Below, piece after piece: positions 55,101 through 63,664 of a stretch of DNA of 64,000 nucleotides. The position numbers and the translations under genes are program-made. This DNA comes from Cellulomonas sp. KRMCY2 (GTDB lineage Bacteria > Actinomycetota > Actinomycetes > Actinomycetales > Cellulomonadaceae). The notes under the pieces were generated by a model. That model saw only the letters and a program-made list of their open reading frames with translations. It was not told the origin of the DNA and made no database searches. Every line of letters begins with the position of its first letter. Positions within the stretch are counted from its first letter, which is position 1. The stretch lies in NCBI RefSeq assembly GCF_000526515.1, contig NZ_JAGF01000001.1, forward strand, positions 558,001-622,000. Direction: 5' to 3'.

Positions 55101-56498
55101 CTACCGGCCCGACTGGCGCTCGGGTGGCAGCGGCGCCGCTCGCACGTCGCCGGGGCGGGCCGCGGGACCATCCTTCTTCAGAACGATGAGCCGCTCTGAC
55201 AGTGGGACACGGTGACGATCGGCGTTCTGCGCCCACCTCTCACCCCTGACGCGCAGGCTGACATCGTCGGCAAATCTGAAGCCAACCTGCTCCGCAAACT
55301 CGCCCATGAGTCGGGGTGTGTCGACGTACACCCCGTACGGGGCACTATCCCCGACGAGCCACACCGCATTCGCTCCATCTTCGAGGTTGTCGTGTAAGTT
55401 TCGAAGCACATCCCACATCGCCAAGAAGTACGCAGGAGCGACCTGGTCATACTCTTTGGACCGGCGCCCTCTGAGCCGTTTCGCATCCGTCAGGGCGCCC
55501 ACGATCGCCAGGACTTCGTCGACTGGGCCGTCGACCCCAGCCAGCGAGGACCCTCGTTCCTCAAGCTGCCGAATTGAGGAGTTCCTCTCAGCTACCGAAG
55601 ACTGCTGCGTGGTCGCGGTCAACATGTCGCCGCGCACGTCACGGCACATCTCGTGCCACGTAGAGACGTCGCCCCAGAAGTAGAGTTCCAGCCGCGTCGC
55701 GTCCGCGTAATCGAAGTTGTTCAGGTACGGAGGCGATGAGACGCAGGCGGCGAACGGCCCTTCAAGCGCTGCCCAGGCGGATGGTTCCCGTGAATCCCCA
55801 GTTATGACCTGAGCGTACGGACGGATCGCCGATTCGGCCGCGAGTTCTTCGAGATCGTAGGCCATCATTTCGACGCGATCTTCGAAGCGGCTGATCGGGT
55901 CGCTGAAGCGGGGTTTCCTAGGGGAGCCGGGCCTCTGGTACGGCCAACCGACCTTGACGTCAGCGACGTCGCGCAACGTGGCGAGAAGCGCCCACTTCAC
56001 GTACCCCGCTCCCGGGCGATCCTGCTCCTTCTTGATCAAGTCTCGCATCGCGACGAGCGCACCCAGGGTCGTGTCGCCAAAACTGCGCCGCACAAGCTCG
56101 ACCTCGCCGGAGAGACTTGCGGGTGTCTCGCGAGCGGCCCGCCGTCCGTGGGATGCGACCTCCAGGCTGAGCGCACGCACCTCGCTGGGGTCAGCCGTCG
56201 GCGCGAGCTTCAGTCGCGCCAGTTCCGCGATTAAGGGATGGGCCTCGACTCCGGCGAATGCGAGCCCGCGCGTGCGGGCCGCGGTGCCCGTGACACCGGA
56301 GCCAGCAAAACAGTCTACGACGGTCCCTCCTCGAAGCTCGAGACCATCCAGGAGCAGTGCGACGTAGTCGCTCGCGAACCCTGCGGGGTATCGGAACCAG
56401 CGGTCGAACGGCTCGCGACTACTGGTTCCGTGGCGCCGACCGCGCCCAGAGCCACGCTCAGTGGGCCACACCGGCTCAACCTCCATCGATAGGGACAT
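55101..56498 (-). CDS. DNA modification methylase (amino-methyltransferase)
   Basis: 465 aa from the ATG at 56498. SAM-binding motif I is VVDCFAGSGVTGTAA (62-68 core) and the catalytic motif IV is VSSPPYLNNFDYADA (254-258), the SPPY form used by N4-cytosine and some N6-adenine methylases. Motif I precedes motif IV. A REPFDRWFRYPAGFASDYVALLLD region before motif I resembles DNA methylases of phage-defence and orphan types. The gene is first in the operon. It may mark self DNA for the SMC-like sensor. The longer open frame upstream to 56756 looks non-coding. Confidence 0.85.
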   Translation of the reverse strand: MSLSMEVEPVWPTERGSGRGRRHGTSSREPFDRWFRYPAGFASDYVALLLDGLELRGGTVVDCFAGSGVTGTAARTRGLAFAGVEAHPLIAELARLKLAPTADPSEVRALSLEVASHGRRAARETPASLSGEVELVRRSFGDTTLGALVAMRDLIKKEQDRPGAGYVKWALLATLRDVADVKVGWPYQRPGSPRKPRFSDPISRFEDRVEMMAYDLEELAAESAIRPYAQVITGDSREPSAWAALEGPFAACVSSPPYLNNFDYADATRLELYFWGDVSTWHEMCRDVRGDMLTATTQQSSVAERNSSIRQLEERGSSLAGVDGPVDEVLAIVGALTDAKRLRGRRSKEYDQVAPAYFLAMWDVLRNLHDNLEDGANAVWLVGDSAPYGVYVDTPRLMGEFAEQVGFRFADDVSLRVRGERWAQNADRHRVPLSERLIVLKKDGPAARPGDVRAAPLPPERQSGR

Positions 56499-56752
56499 GA
56501 CGCTATTCCACCACGGTGGTGCGGCCGGCCGCCACGGCGGATCAGACAGTGGTGGACGGAGCGGGGCCGTGCCGTCGGCCGGCAGGTCGAGGAGCCTGCA
56601 GTCGATGTCGCTGGTGCATGTGCCCCGGTCACGCTCGGCGACTTCCGGCCCACACGCGCACGTCGCTGGAGGCGACAATTCGCCCATGTAGGTCGCGGTG
56701 GACGTGGCGAGCATCCCCGAGATGCAAGAGGAGTCGACGCTCTGGGTCCTCC

Positions 56753-57400
56753 TCATCCCACCCAGAAGTCGAAGGCGGAGGGCTCGGGCCAGGCCGCGCG
56801 GCGCCCCGGTGTTCCGACGAACTCCATGAGGCTGAGCTTCCCGTCGCGCACCCAGAGGATCACCTCGAAGGGGTTGTCATCGTCCAGGGATCGGCCCTGG
56901 GCCGGGACCCGAACCTCACCCTGTACCCGGCCCCCCAGGACTGACCACAGCGGAGCTGTGGGGTCCTCAACCACGAGGTTGATGGTTGGGCAGCCGCACT
57001 GGCAAGACTCGGTGACCACGACGCTCCGTGCCTGCTGACGCAGTACCCGGGCGTCTGGGAAGTCCAGCGCCAGCAGCGCATCCAGGACCGCCCGCTCCCA
57101 CCACGTGAGCCGCCCGCCCACGCCTTCTTGGACGGCGAGCCGGCCCACCTGCTGGAGGGCGACGCTTTCGCTCCACGGTTGGCCCGACTCGTCAACCAGC
57201 ACGTGCTCATGGCCAGCGCCCAGCACCTCACGGATCACTCTGGCGACCTCGTCCGCGACCAGCGCCGGGGACCTCGCCTCCGTCGAGAACGGGCCAGTCG
57301 ACGCTTCGATCACCGCGATCCAGCGCGTCGCCTCCACCGGGAAGACCTCAACCTGCAGCTCGGACACAGATCGATTGTCCACCGGAGCCCGGCGCGTCAT
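56753..57400 (-). CDS. Unknown protein with C-x-C-G-C motif
   Basis: 215 aa from the ATG at 57400 (a GTG at 57409 is also possible). The N-terminal third, VEVFPVEATRWIAVIEASTGPF, then ADEVARVIREVLG, resembles HicB-like beta-beta-alpha domains. A central helical region leads to SVVVTESCQCGCPTINLVVE, where a Cys-x-Cys-Gly-Cys cluster may bind metal. No family name can be given with confidence. It lies 254 bp upstream of the methylase on the same strand and divergent from the relaxase. Its start lies inside the cluster of CGTCATCG repeats. Confidence 0.68.
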   Translation of the reverse strand: MTRRAPVDNRSVSELQVEVFPVEATRWIAVIEASTGPFSTEARSPALVADEVARVIREVLGAGHEHVLVDESGQPWSESVALQQVGRLAVQEGVGGRLTWWERAVLDALLALDFPDARVLRQQARSVVVTESCQCGCPTINLVVEDPTAPLWSVLGGRVQGEVRVPAQGRSLDDDNPFEVILWVRDGKLSLMEFVGTPGRRAAWPEPSAFDFWVG

Positions 57401-57486
57401 CGATGACACGCGATGACGGACCGGCGGCCGAAATCGCCGTCATCGCACTTGTTCGCGTCATCGCCGACGACGCCAGTTCGTCATCG
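57395..57486. repeat. Iteron-like CGTCATCG cluster upstream of the relaxase
   Basis: The 8-mer CGTCATCG or its complement CGATGACG occurs five times in 92 bp: 57395, 57411 (inverted), 57438, 57456 and 57479. Seven more copies follow inside the first part of the relaxase gene, at 57851, 57865, 57905, 57938, 58022, 58037 and 58072. Between the cluster and the relaxase (57490-57560) GGAGTC and GACTCC arms could pair. The position suggests a binding array for a plasmid-type regulator or an oriT. Confidence 0.55.
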
Positions 57487-57653
57487 CTCTGTCTATCGGG
57501 CGTGAGGAGTCTGGCGTCGTGTGCACGTCCCGACTCCGCTCCTCTGCACCGCGAGACGCGCCAGAACGGCGGGCAGCGACGGGTCTTCTCGTCTCCCGCC
57601 GCACACCTGCAGGTAGCGGAGTCCGACGCCGTGAGAGGAGGTGACTGCCGGTG

Positions 57654-60545
57654 ATGTCGATGCACAAGCTCGCGGCCGGGGACGGGTATGCGTACCTGAC
57701 CCGGCACGTGGCCGCGGGTGACGCCGGCCTCGACGCCGGGGCATCGCTGACGGCGTACTACGAGCAGACCGGCAACCCTGCTGGCCGGTGGTTCGGCGAG
57801 GGCCTCGGCGGCCTTGGCGATGGGGCGAGGCGCCTTCGCCCCGGCGATGTCGTCATCGAGGCGGCGATGACGGCCGTGTTCCGCGACGGCGTGGACCCTC
57901 TGACCGATGACGCGTTGGGTCGCCCGTACCCGCGGTTCGATGACGCGAAGCGGCACGCGGTCGTCGGGTACGACCTGACCTTCACCGCCCCGAAGTCGGT
58001 CTCGGTGCTGTGGGCGCTGGCCGATGACGCGACTCGCGTCATCGTCTATGACGCGCACTGGGCGGCGCTGGCGTCATCGTTGGAGTTCGTCGAGCAGCGC
58101 GTCATCCGCACGCGCATCGGCGACGGCGGCCGTCATCAGGTCCGCACCCGCGGGATGGTCGCCGCGGCGTTCGACCACTGGGACACCCGGGCCGGCGACC
58201 CGAACCTGCACACCCACGTCGTCATCGCCAACAAGGTCCAGGGGCACGACGGCGCGTGGCGCAGCGCCGACGGCCGCACCGTCCATGCCGCGGTCGTCAC
58301 CGTCTCCGAGCTCTACGACACCCTGCTCGCCGACGAACTCGCGCGGCGCCTGCCGGTCGAGTGGTCGATGCGGAACCGCGGTCCCCGCCGCAACCCAGCC
58401 TTCGAGGTCGACGGGATCGGCGACGACCTCCTGGCCCACTTCTCCGCCCGGGCCGAGCAGATCCACTGCGCCGAGCAGGAGTGGCTCGCCCAGTTCGAGG
58501 CCGGCCACGGGCGCGCACCGACGCGGGTCGAGACGACCCGCGCGCGGCAGCACCTGACGCGGGCGACGCGGCCGCCGAAGACGGTCCGGCCGCTTGCCGA
58601 CCTGCTGGCGGACTGGGCGAACCGTGCCCGCGGGCTGACCGGGCTCAAGCCACACGACCTCGCGGCTCGCGCGCTGACCGGCACCTACGGCCGGGCGCTG
58701 CACGCGCACGACGTCGGCCCTGAGGTCCGGGCGGCGATGGTCGCCCAGGTGCTCGATGACGTGTCGACGCGGCGGTCGGTGTGGACGACGTGGAACCTCG
58801 GCGCCGGAGCCGTGCGGGCGTCGAAGCTGCTGCGGATGGCCTCGCCTGCCGAGCGGCGGGCCCTTCTCAACGAGATCACGACCGAGGCCTCGGCGGCGTG
58901 CGTGCACCTGGACGACGAACGCGACCCAATGACGCGGCGGGTCGGTGAGTCTCTGTACACGACGACCGAGCTGCTCGGTGCGGAGAAGGTGCTCATCGAC
59001 GCCGCCGAGACCGACGGCTTCCCCCACCGCTCCCGCGAGGCGCTCGGTCTGGTACAGCTGCGCGCCGAGCACCACCTCGGCGCGCTCGCGCCTGACCAGC
59101 GGACGGCAGCCGAGGCCGTCATCACCTCCGGTCGGCTGCTCGACGTCCTCGTCGGGCCTGCGGGCTCCGGCAAGACCACCACCCTCGCCGCGCTCACCGC
59201 ATTCTGGCGGCAGGGCATCGGGCCGGTCGTTGGTCTGGCGCCCTCGGCCACCGCGGCACGAGCCCTCACCGAGTCCCTCGGAATCACCTGCGAGACGACC
59301 GCGAAATGGCTGCACGAGTCCACCGGTGACAGTGGCGCGGCCCGCGCGCTCCGCTTCGCGGACGCCGTCGAGCGGGAAGCGGCTGGCGACTTCCGCGAGT
59401 TGCGCGCGGCTCGGGAGGAGCAGTTGCGGCTGCGAGCCGAGCAGGACCAGTGGCGGTTCTCCCCCGGGCAGCTCGTCATCGTCGACGAGGCCTCCCTCGC
59501 CGATACCCGCACCCTCGCGGCGATCGTCGAGCAGGCGCACGCTGCGACGGCCAAGGTGCTGCTTGTCGGGGACCATCTGCAACGCGGGTCGGTCGACGCC
59601 GGCGGGGCGTTTGGGATGCTCGCGCGCCGCGGCCCCACCGCCGAGCTCACCAGCCTCTGGCGGTTCACGCACCCTTGGGAGGCGCGCGCCAGCCTCGAGC
59701 TCCGACGCGCCCACCCCGCCGCGCTCGACGCCTACGAGGCCCATGGCGCCATCACGTCTGGCGACCACGACGCGATGCTCGACGCCGCCATCGACGCAGC
59801 CAGCAACGCCAGCGAGCACGGCAAGGTCGCGGTGCTGCAGGCGGTCGACAACCGGACCGTCCGCGAGCTCAACTCCCGCATCCGCGCCGACCGCATCACC
59901 GTCGGCGACGTCGCCCCCGACGGGGTTGGGCTGCACGACGGGCTGACTGCCGGCGTCGGCGACCGGATCGTCACCCGACGCAACCACCGACGTCTGACCA
60001 CCGCCGATGGATTCGTGCGCAACAGCGCCCTGTGGGACGTGGCCGCGGTTCTGCCCGACGGCGCACTGCGCGTCCGACCCACGAGCGGCGGCGGCGCGCA
60101 CGCCGTCCGGCTCCCGGCCGAGTACGTCGCCGAGCACGTCGAGCTCGGCTACGCCACGACCATCGCCCGCACGCAGGGCATAACCGTCGACGAGACCCAC
60201 ACAATCGCCGCCCCGGGCATGGGCCGGGAGGATCTGTACGTCGCGATGAGCCGCGGCCGCTATGCCAACCGGGCCTACGTCGTCGTCGACCAACCCGACC
60301 CGGAGTGCCTGCCCGGCCAGGCGCCGTCGTCGGGCCGGCAAGTGCTCGAGCGGATCCTCGCCACCAGCCACGCCGAGCCCAGCGCTACCGAGACCTGGGC
60401 GACGTACCTCGCCGCCCAGGCCGCGCCCGTCGTGCCGCCCGCGCGTCCACAGCAGCCGTGGAGCGCCGTGCCTCCACAGCCTGCGCCGCATCGCTTGACC
60501 GCCGTCCCGCCACCGGTCCCCGATGGACCGGTGCTCGGACTGTAA
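57654..60545 (+). CDS. MobF-family relaxase with TraA/RecD-like helicase domain
   Basis: 963 aa from the ATG at 57654 (a GTG one codon earlier is also possible), with GGAGGT upstream. N-terminal TrwC relaxase: catalytic Tyr region GYAYLTRHV and SLTAYYEQTG, and the three-His metal motif HWDTRAGDPNLHTHVV (about 180). C-terminal SF1 helicase: Walker A GPAGSGKTTT (about 502), Walker B VIVDEASLAD (about 606), VLLVGDHLQRGSVDAGG, and YATTIARTQGITVDETH. It should nick at oriT and unwind the strand for conjugal transfer. No mating-pore genes are present, so the element would be mobilisable only or uses genes beyond this window. Confidence 0.92.
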   Translation: MSMHKLAAGDGYAYLTRHVAAGDAGLDAGASLTAYYEQTGNPAGRWFGEGLGGLGDGARRLRPGDVVIEAAMTAVFRDGVDPLTDDALGRPYPRFDDAKRHAVVGYDLTFTAPKSVSVLWALADDATRVIVYDAHWAALASSLEFVEQRVIRTRIGDGGRHQVRTRGMVAAAFDHWDTRAGDPNLHTHVVIANKVQGHDGAWRSADGRTVHAAVVTVSELYDTLLADELARRLPVEWSMRNRGPRRNPAFEVDGIGDDLLAHFSARAEQIHCAEQEWLAQFEAGHGRAPTRVETTRARQHLTRATRPPKTVRPLADLLADWANRARGLTGLKPHDLAARALTGTYGRALHAHDVGPEVRAAMVAQVLDDVSTRRSVWTTWNLGAGAVRASKLLRMASPAERRALLNEITTEASAACVHLDDERDPMTRRVGESLYTTTELLGAEKVLIDAAETDGFPHRSREALGLVQLRAEHHLGALAPDQRTAAEAVITSGRLLDVLVGPAGSGKTTTLAALTAFWRQGIGPVVGLAPSATAARALTESLGITCETTAKWLHESTGDSGAARALRFADAVEREAAGDFRELRAAREEQLRLRAEQDQWRFSPGQLVIVDEASLADTRTLAAIVEQAHAATAKVLLVGDHLQRGSVDAGGAFGMLARRGPTAELTSLWRFTHPWEARASLELRRAHPAALDAYEAHGAITSGDHDAMLDAAIDAASNASEHGKVAVLQAVDNRTVRELNSRIRADRITVGDVAPDGVGLHDGLTAGVGDRIVTRRNHRRLTTADGFVRNSALWDVAAVLPDGALRVRPTSGGGAHAVRLPAEYVAEHVELGYATTIARTQGITVDETHTIAAPGMGREDLYVAMSRGRYANRAYVVVDQPDPECLPGQAPSSGRQVLERILATSHAEPSATETWATYLAAQAAPVVPPARPQQPWSAVPPQPAPHRLTAVPPPVPDGPVLGL

Positions 60546-60579
60546 GGAACGCCAACCACAACCACGAAGGAGAAGGACC

Positions 60580-60798
60580 ATGACCACCACCGCGCAGCGC
60601 ACCGAGGGAACCACCGTCACGCCCGCCCGGCAGTACTACCGCGTGAAGGACGCGGCCGAGGTGCTCGGGGTGCCGCCCCGGACGCTGTACCACCTGGCCG
60701 AGCGCGAGCAGATCCCGTGCCGGCGGCTGGGCACGGTGATCCTCATCCCGGCGGCATGGGTCGAGCGCGAGCCCGCCATGCCGCCCAAGCGGCGCTGA
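60580..60798 (+). CDS. Excisionase-like helix-turn-helix protein
   Basis: 72 aa with AAGGAGAAGG upstream of the ATG at 60580. MerR-like HTH_17 fold: YYRVKDAAEVLGVPPRTLYHLAEREQIPCRRLGTVILIPAAWV. Proteins of this size and place, directly before and overlapping an integrase by TGATG, act as recombination directionality factors. It is needed for excision of the element. The basic C-terminus is PPKRR. Confidence 0.88.
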   Translation: MTTTAQRTEGTTVTPARQYYRVKDAAEVLGVPPRTLYHLAEREQIPCRRLGTVILIPAAWVEREPAMPPKRR

Positions 60799-61943
60799 TG
60801 TCCGTCACCAAGCGGGTTCTCCCGTCGGGCAACGTGACCTGGCGCGCGAAGGTGTTCTTCGAGCGCCGGGTCATCGCCCAGCGGTCGTTCGCGCGCCGGG
60901 TCGACGCCAAGCGCTGGGAGGCGGACCAGCTCGCGAAGCTCGACACCGGCTCCTGGATCGACCCGACGCGCGGACGCATCACGTTCGCGGCGCTGGCCGA
61001 GGAGTGGCAGGGGTCGCGTGGTCACCTGGCGGTGCGCAGCCAGGAGACCACGCGGTTCCTGCTCGACAAGTACGTGATCGGCGAGATCGGGGCGTTCCCG
61101 ATCGCGGCGATCTCGGCGGCCGACGTCGAGCGGGCGATGTCGGCGATGACGGCCCGCGGGCTGGCGACGGCGACCCGGCGCCGGGCGCTGTCGATGATCC
61201 GGCTGGTGCTCGACTACGCGATCCGCGACCGGCGGCTGAGCGTGAACGTCGCGCGGATGGTGTCGCTGCCGCGCGGCGGGACCAAGCGGGAGCCGCACTG
61301 GCTGCGGCCCGAGCAGCTCGGCCGGCTGGTCATGGCGGTGCCGCCGCTGTGCCAGCCGGTCGTGCTGTTCCTCGGGCTGACCGGGTGCCGGTTCTCGGAG
61401 ATGGCGGCGCTGCGGGTCGACGACGTCGTGCAGACCCCGCACGGGCTCGGGGTGCGCGTGCACCGAGCGGCGACGCAGTCCAAGCGCACGAGCGGGGCGG
61501 TGTTCGGGCCAACAAAGACCCACCAGACCCGGACGGTGCCGGTGCCAGCGGCGCTCGATGCGTACGTGCGGACGCGGGTCGCCGGGACCGCGCCGGGCGG
61601 GTACCTATTCCCGAGCCCGACCGGGGGCGTGTGGACAAACACCAACTTCCGAGCGCGGTCGCGGTGGATGGAGGCGACGCGACGGGCTGGCGTCGAGGGC
61701 ACGACCATCCACGACCTGCGACACACGGCCGCGTCGCTACTCATCGCGGCCGGGGCCGACGTGAAGGCGGTGCAGGTGATCCTCGGACACTCGACTGCCA
61801 CGATGACGATGGACCTGTACGGCCACCTGTTCAGCGAGGCGACCTGGCAGGCGATGGAGCGGCTGCCCGCGATACCGCTGATGGAAGCGCCGCTGGCGAT
61901 CGAGGCGCCCAACAGCCCTCCTTCCAGCGCTTCCGTCCAATGA
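60798..61943 (+). CDS. Tyrosine site-specific integrase
   Basis: 381 aa from the ATG at 60798. An N-terminal arm-binding domain (NVTWRAKVFFERRVIAQRSF) and SAM-like core-binding domain (ITFAALAEEWQ...SAADVERAMSAM) precede the catalytic domain. That domain has Arg in TGCRFSEMAALRVDD (about 197), HDLRHTAAS (about 304), LGHST (about 328) and the nucleophile Tyr in MTMDLYGHLF (about 340). It is complete and of phage/ICE type. It is the right-most mobility gene and faces away from the element. The attachment site expected close to its 3' end was not identified. Confidence 0.94.
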   Translation: MSVTKRVLPSGNVTWRAKVFFERRVIAQRSFARRVDAKRWEADQLAKLDTGSWIDPTRGRITFAALAEEWQGSRGHLAVRSQETTRFLLDKYVIGEIGAFPIAAISAADVERAMSAMTARGLATATRRRALSMIRLVLDYAIRDRRLSVNVARMVSLPRGGTKREPHWLRPEQLGRLVMAVPPLCQPVVLFLGLTGCRFSEMAALRVDDVVQTPHGLGVRVHRAATQSKRTSGAVFGPTKTHQTRTVPVPAALDAYVRTRVAGTAPGGYLFPSPTGGVWTNTNFRARSRWMEATRRAGVEGTTIHDLRHTAASLLIAAGADVKAVQVILGHSTATMTMDLYGHLFSEATWQAMERLPAIPLMEAPLAIEAPNSPPSSASVQ

Positions 61944-62023
61944 CAGGCGGCTTGCTCCATTTCGGGCCGCTGGCGTAGGGGCACGCGGCCGGGGCTGTCG
62001 GGCATTCCCTGCGAGGATGGGGT

Positions 62024-62803
62024 ATGGCATCGCAGCGTCTCCGTAACCCGAGGCCCGCGCCGCAGAATCCCGACACGATCCCGACACCAAACGACCTCAG
62101 CGGCCCGTGCCCGCGCTGCGGCCGAGTGAGCAACTTCAAGCACGAGGAGGAGCAGTCGCTCGTCCTCCGCCGCTTCCGGTGGCCCGGCTACGGGGGTTAC
62201 TTGCAGGAGCGGGCGGACTTGCTCACCTGCAACGGGTGCCAGGAGACGACAGTCGTTGTCACCGAGCGATTCGGCGACCAGGAGTTCGGGGTGATGCACG
62301 TCTACCCAGCGCCCGGGGCTGGCACTCTCGACGAGCAGGTCAGCGAGGGCGTGGCCTCGGCTTACGACGAGGGCATGAGGTGCCTCAGCATCGGCGCGAA
62401 CCGCGCGGCCGCGGTCATGTTCCGATCAGCTCTGAGCCTGTTCGTGAAGGACAAGGGCAGTGAGAAGGCCAAGGGCGAACGCCACCTGAAGACCGCCTTG
62501 CGGCACATGAAGGAAGACGGCGATCTTCACAAGTCCCTCTGGGATTGAGCGGACCACCTGAACCAACTCGGCAACGAGGGCGCGCATCCGGAGGACTACG
62601 ACGACGTGACCGCCTCGGAGGCCGAAGGACTTGGCAAGTTCGTGCGCCACCTCATCCGGCACGAGTACGAGATGCCAGCCCAGTTGCTCCGGGATCAGGG
62701 CCTACTCAACGACGATCAACCAGACGCGGAAGAGGAGGAGCCCGGCGCGGCCGCCGACGGCGACCCGGCGCTCGCCGGCGGGCTCGATCCGCATGGGTCC
62801 TAG
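62024..62803 (+). pseudogene. DUF4145-type zinc-ribbon protein interrupted by an in-frame TGA
   Basis: The frame starts MASQRLRNPRPAPQ at 62024 and has an N-terminal CPRCG...CNGC ribbon, then the DUF4145 helical domain (NRAAAVMFRSALSLFVKD, ERHLKTALRHMKEDGDLHKSLWD). A TGA at 62546-62548 stops it after 174 codons. In the same frame the family sequence resumes at once: ADHLNQLGNEGAHPEDYDDV and LGKFVRHLIRHEYEMPAQLL, running to 62803. A single TGG-to-TGA change in a Trp-type codon explains it. DUF4145 domains occur in restriction and defence proteins. The C-terminal tail is acidic and low-complexity. Confidence 0.8.
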
Positions 62804-62819
62804 GAGCCCCCACCTCGGC

Positions 62820-63395
62820 TCATCCGCTCGACACACGTGCGGGAGGCTGCTCACGCGGATGGTCGAGCAACACGACGTCGGACCACTCCTCCTGGCCTGC
62901 ACGGCTGACGATCTTGACTCTGAACTGAGGCAGCCCCGCTCCGGCGCCCAGACTGAGCGTGAAGCGGCCGTAGGCGCCCATCGGTATCGGACCGACTTCC
63001 GCGGTCCTGCCGTAGTCCAACCCCGTTCTCGCCACGGGGTGTCGGATACGACCTTCAACTTCCCCCAAGATCGGCTCGTACACCACGACGGAGTCCAGGT
63101 CGGTTGGCCCCTCGTTGGTGACGCGGTAGATCGCGTCAGGACCGTCGTGGGGGACGAGCCGCTCAACGGCCACGGCCAACCGTGGATGCCTCTGCCGCTG
63201 GTCTTCTGCGCGGTCAGCCTCGGCCGTTACTGCCGCTGCCCCCGCGGACTTCTCGGCGGCATCTGCCGAACGCCTGGCTTCGGCGAGACTGGTCTCGGCG
63301 GCGTCGGCGGAGCGCCTCGCATGGCCCAGCGCTCGCACGGCGACCACGGCGCTGATCACAGCGACGGCCGTGGCGATGATCGTTAGGGCCAGCAT
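62820..63395 (-). CDS. Membrane-anchored coiled-coil protein, unknown
   Basis: 191 aa from the ATG at 63395. One N-terminal hydrophobic helix (LALTIIATAVAVISAVVAV) is followed by an Ala/Arg/Glu-rich coiled coil with a near-repeat, RRSADAAETSLAEARRSADAAEKSA. A C-terminal beta-rich domain follows (LAVAVERLVPHDGPDAIYRV; YGRFTLSLGAGAGLPQFRVKIVS). This is a common form of small actinobacterial surface or element-borne protein, with no named function. Further upstream starts in the same frame give a poor N-terminus. Confidence 0.6.
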   Translation of the reverse strand: MLALTIIATAVAVISAVVAVRALGHARRSADAAETSLAEARRSADAAEKSAGAAAVTAEADRAEDQRQRHPRLAVAVERLVPHDGPDAIYRVTNEGPTDLDSVVVYEPILGEVEGRIRHPVARTGLDYGRTAEVGPIPMGAYGRFTLSLGAGAGLPQFRVKIVSRAGQEEWSDVVLLDHPREQPPARVSSG

Positions 63396-63664
63396 GAGCT
63401 GACGGTAGACCAGATGCACACAGACGGTCTCGCCCCACTGTCGCTCCGCTGCGATGGACCTCGTCGCATGGCGGCCACAAGTCAGGATGCCGGAGGCCCG
63501 GGGGCTTCGCTCCTGCATCGGGCGACTGCCCGACGTCGCGGCCAGCCAAGCACGGAGCGCAACTCGACGCTGCGGCCTGCGCACGCGTCACGGTGAGGGA
63601 GGGCGGGCCGCCGTGGACCGCAAGGATCGAGCAACTAGGGCGAGAGCCACCAACGGCACCTCGC

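Noticed and set aside
55101-56498. Methylase plus neighbours as a classical restriction-modification system
   Set aside because: No restriction endonuclease or specificity subunit is visible; the downstream genes are SMC-like and SIR2-like.
57395-57486. CGTCATCG repeats as a CRISPR array
   Set aside because: Repeats are 8 bp, unevenly spaced, on both strands and partly within a gene; no cas genes.
61944-62023. Right attachment site directly after the integrase
   Set aside because: I looked for the tRNA-Arg-like fragment here and to the window end and found no copy.
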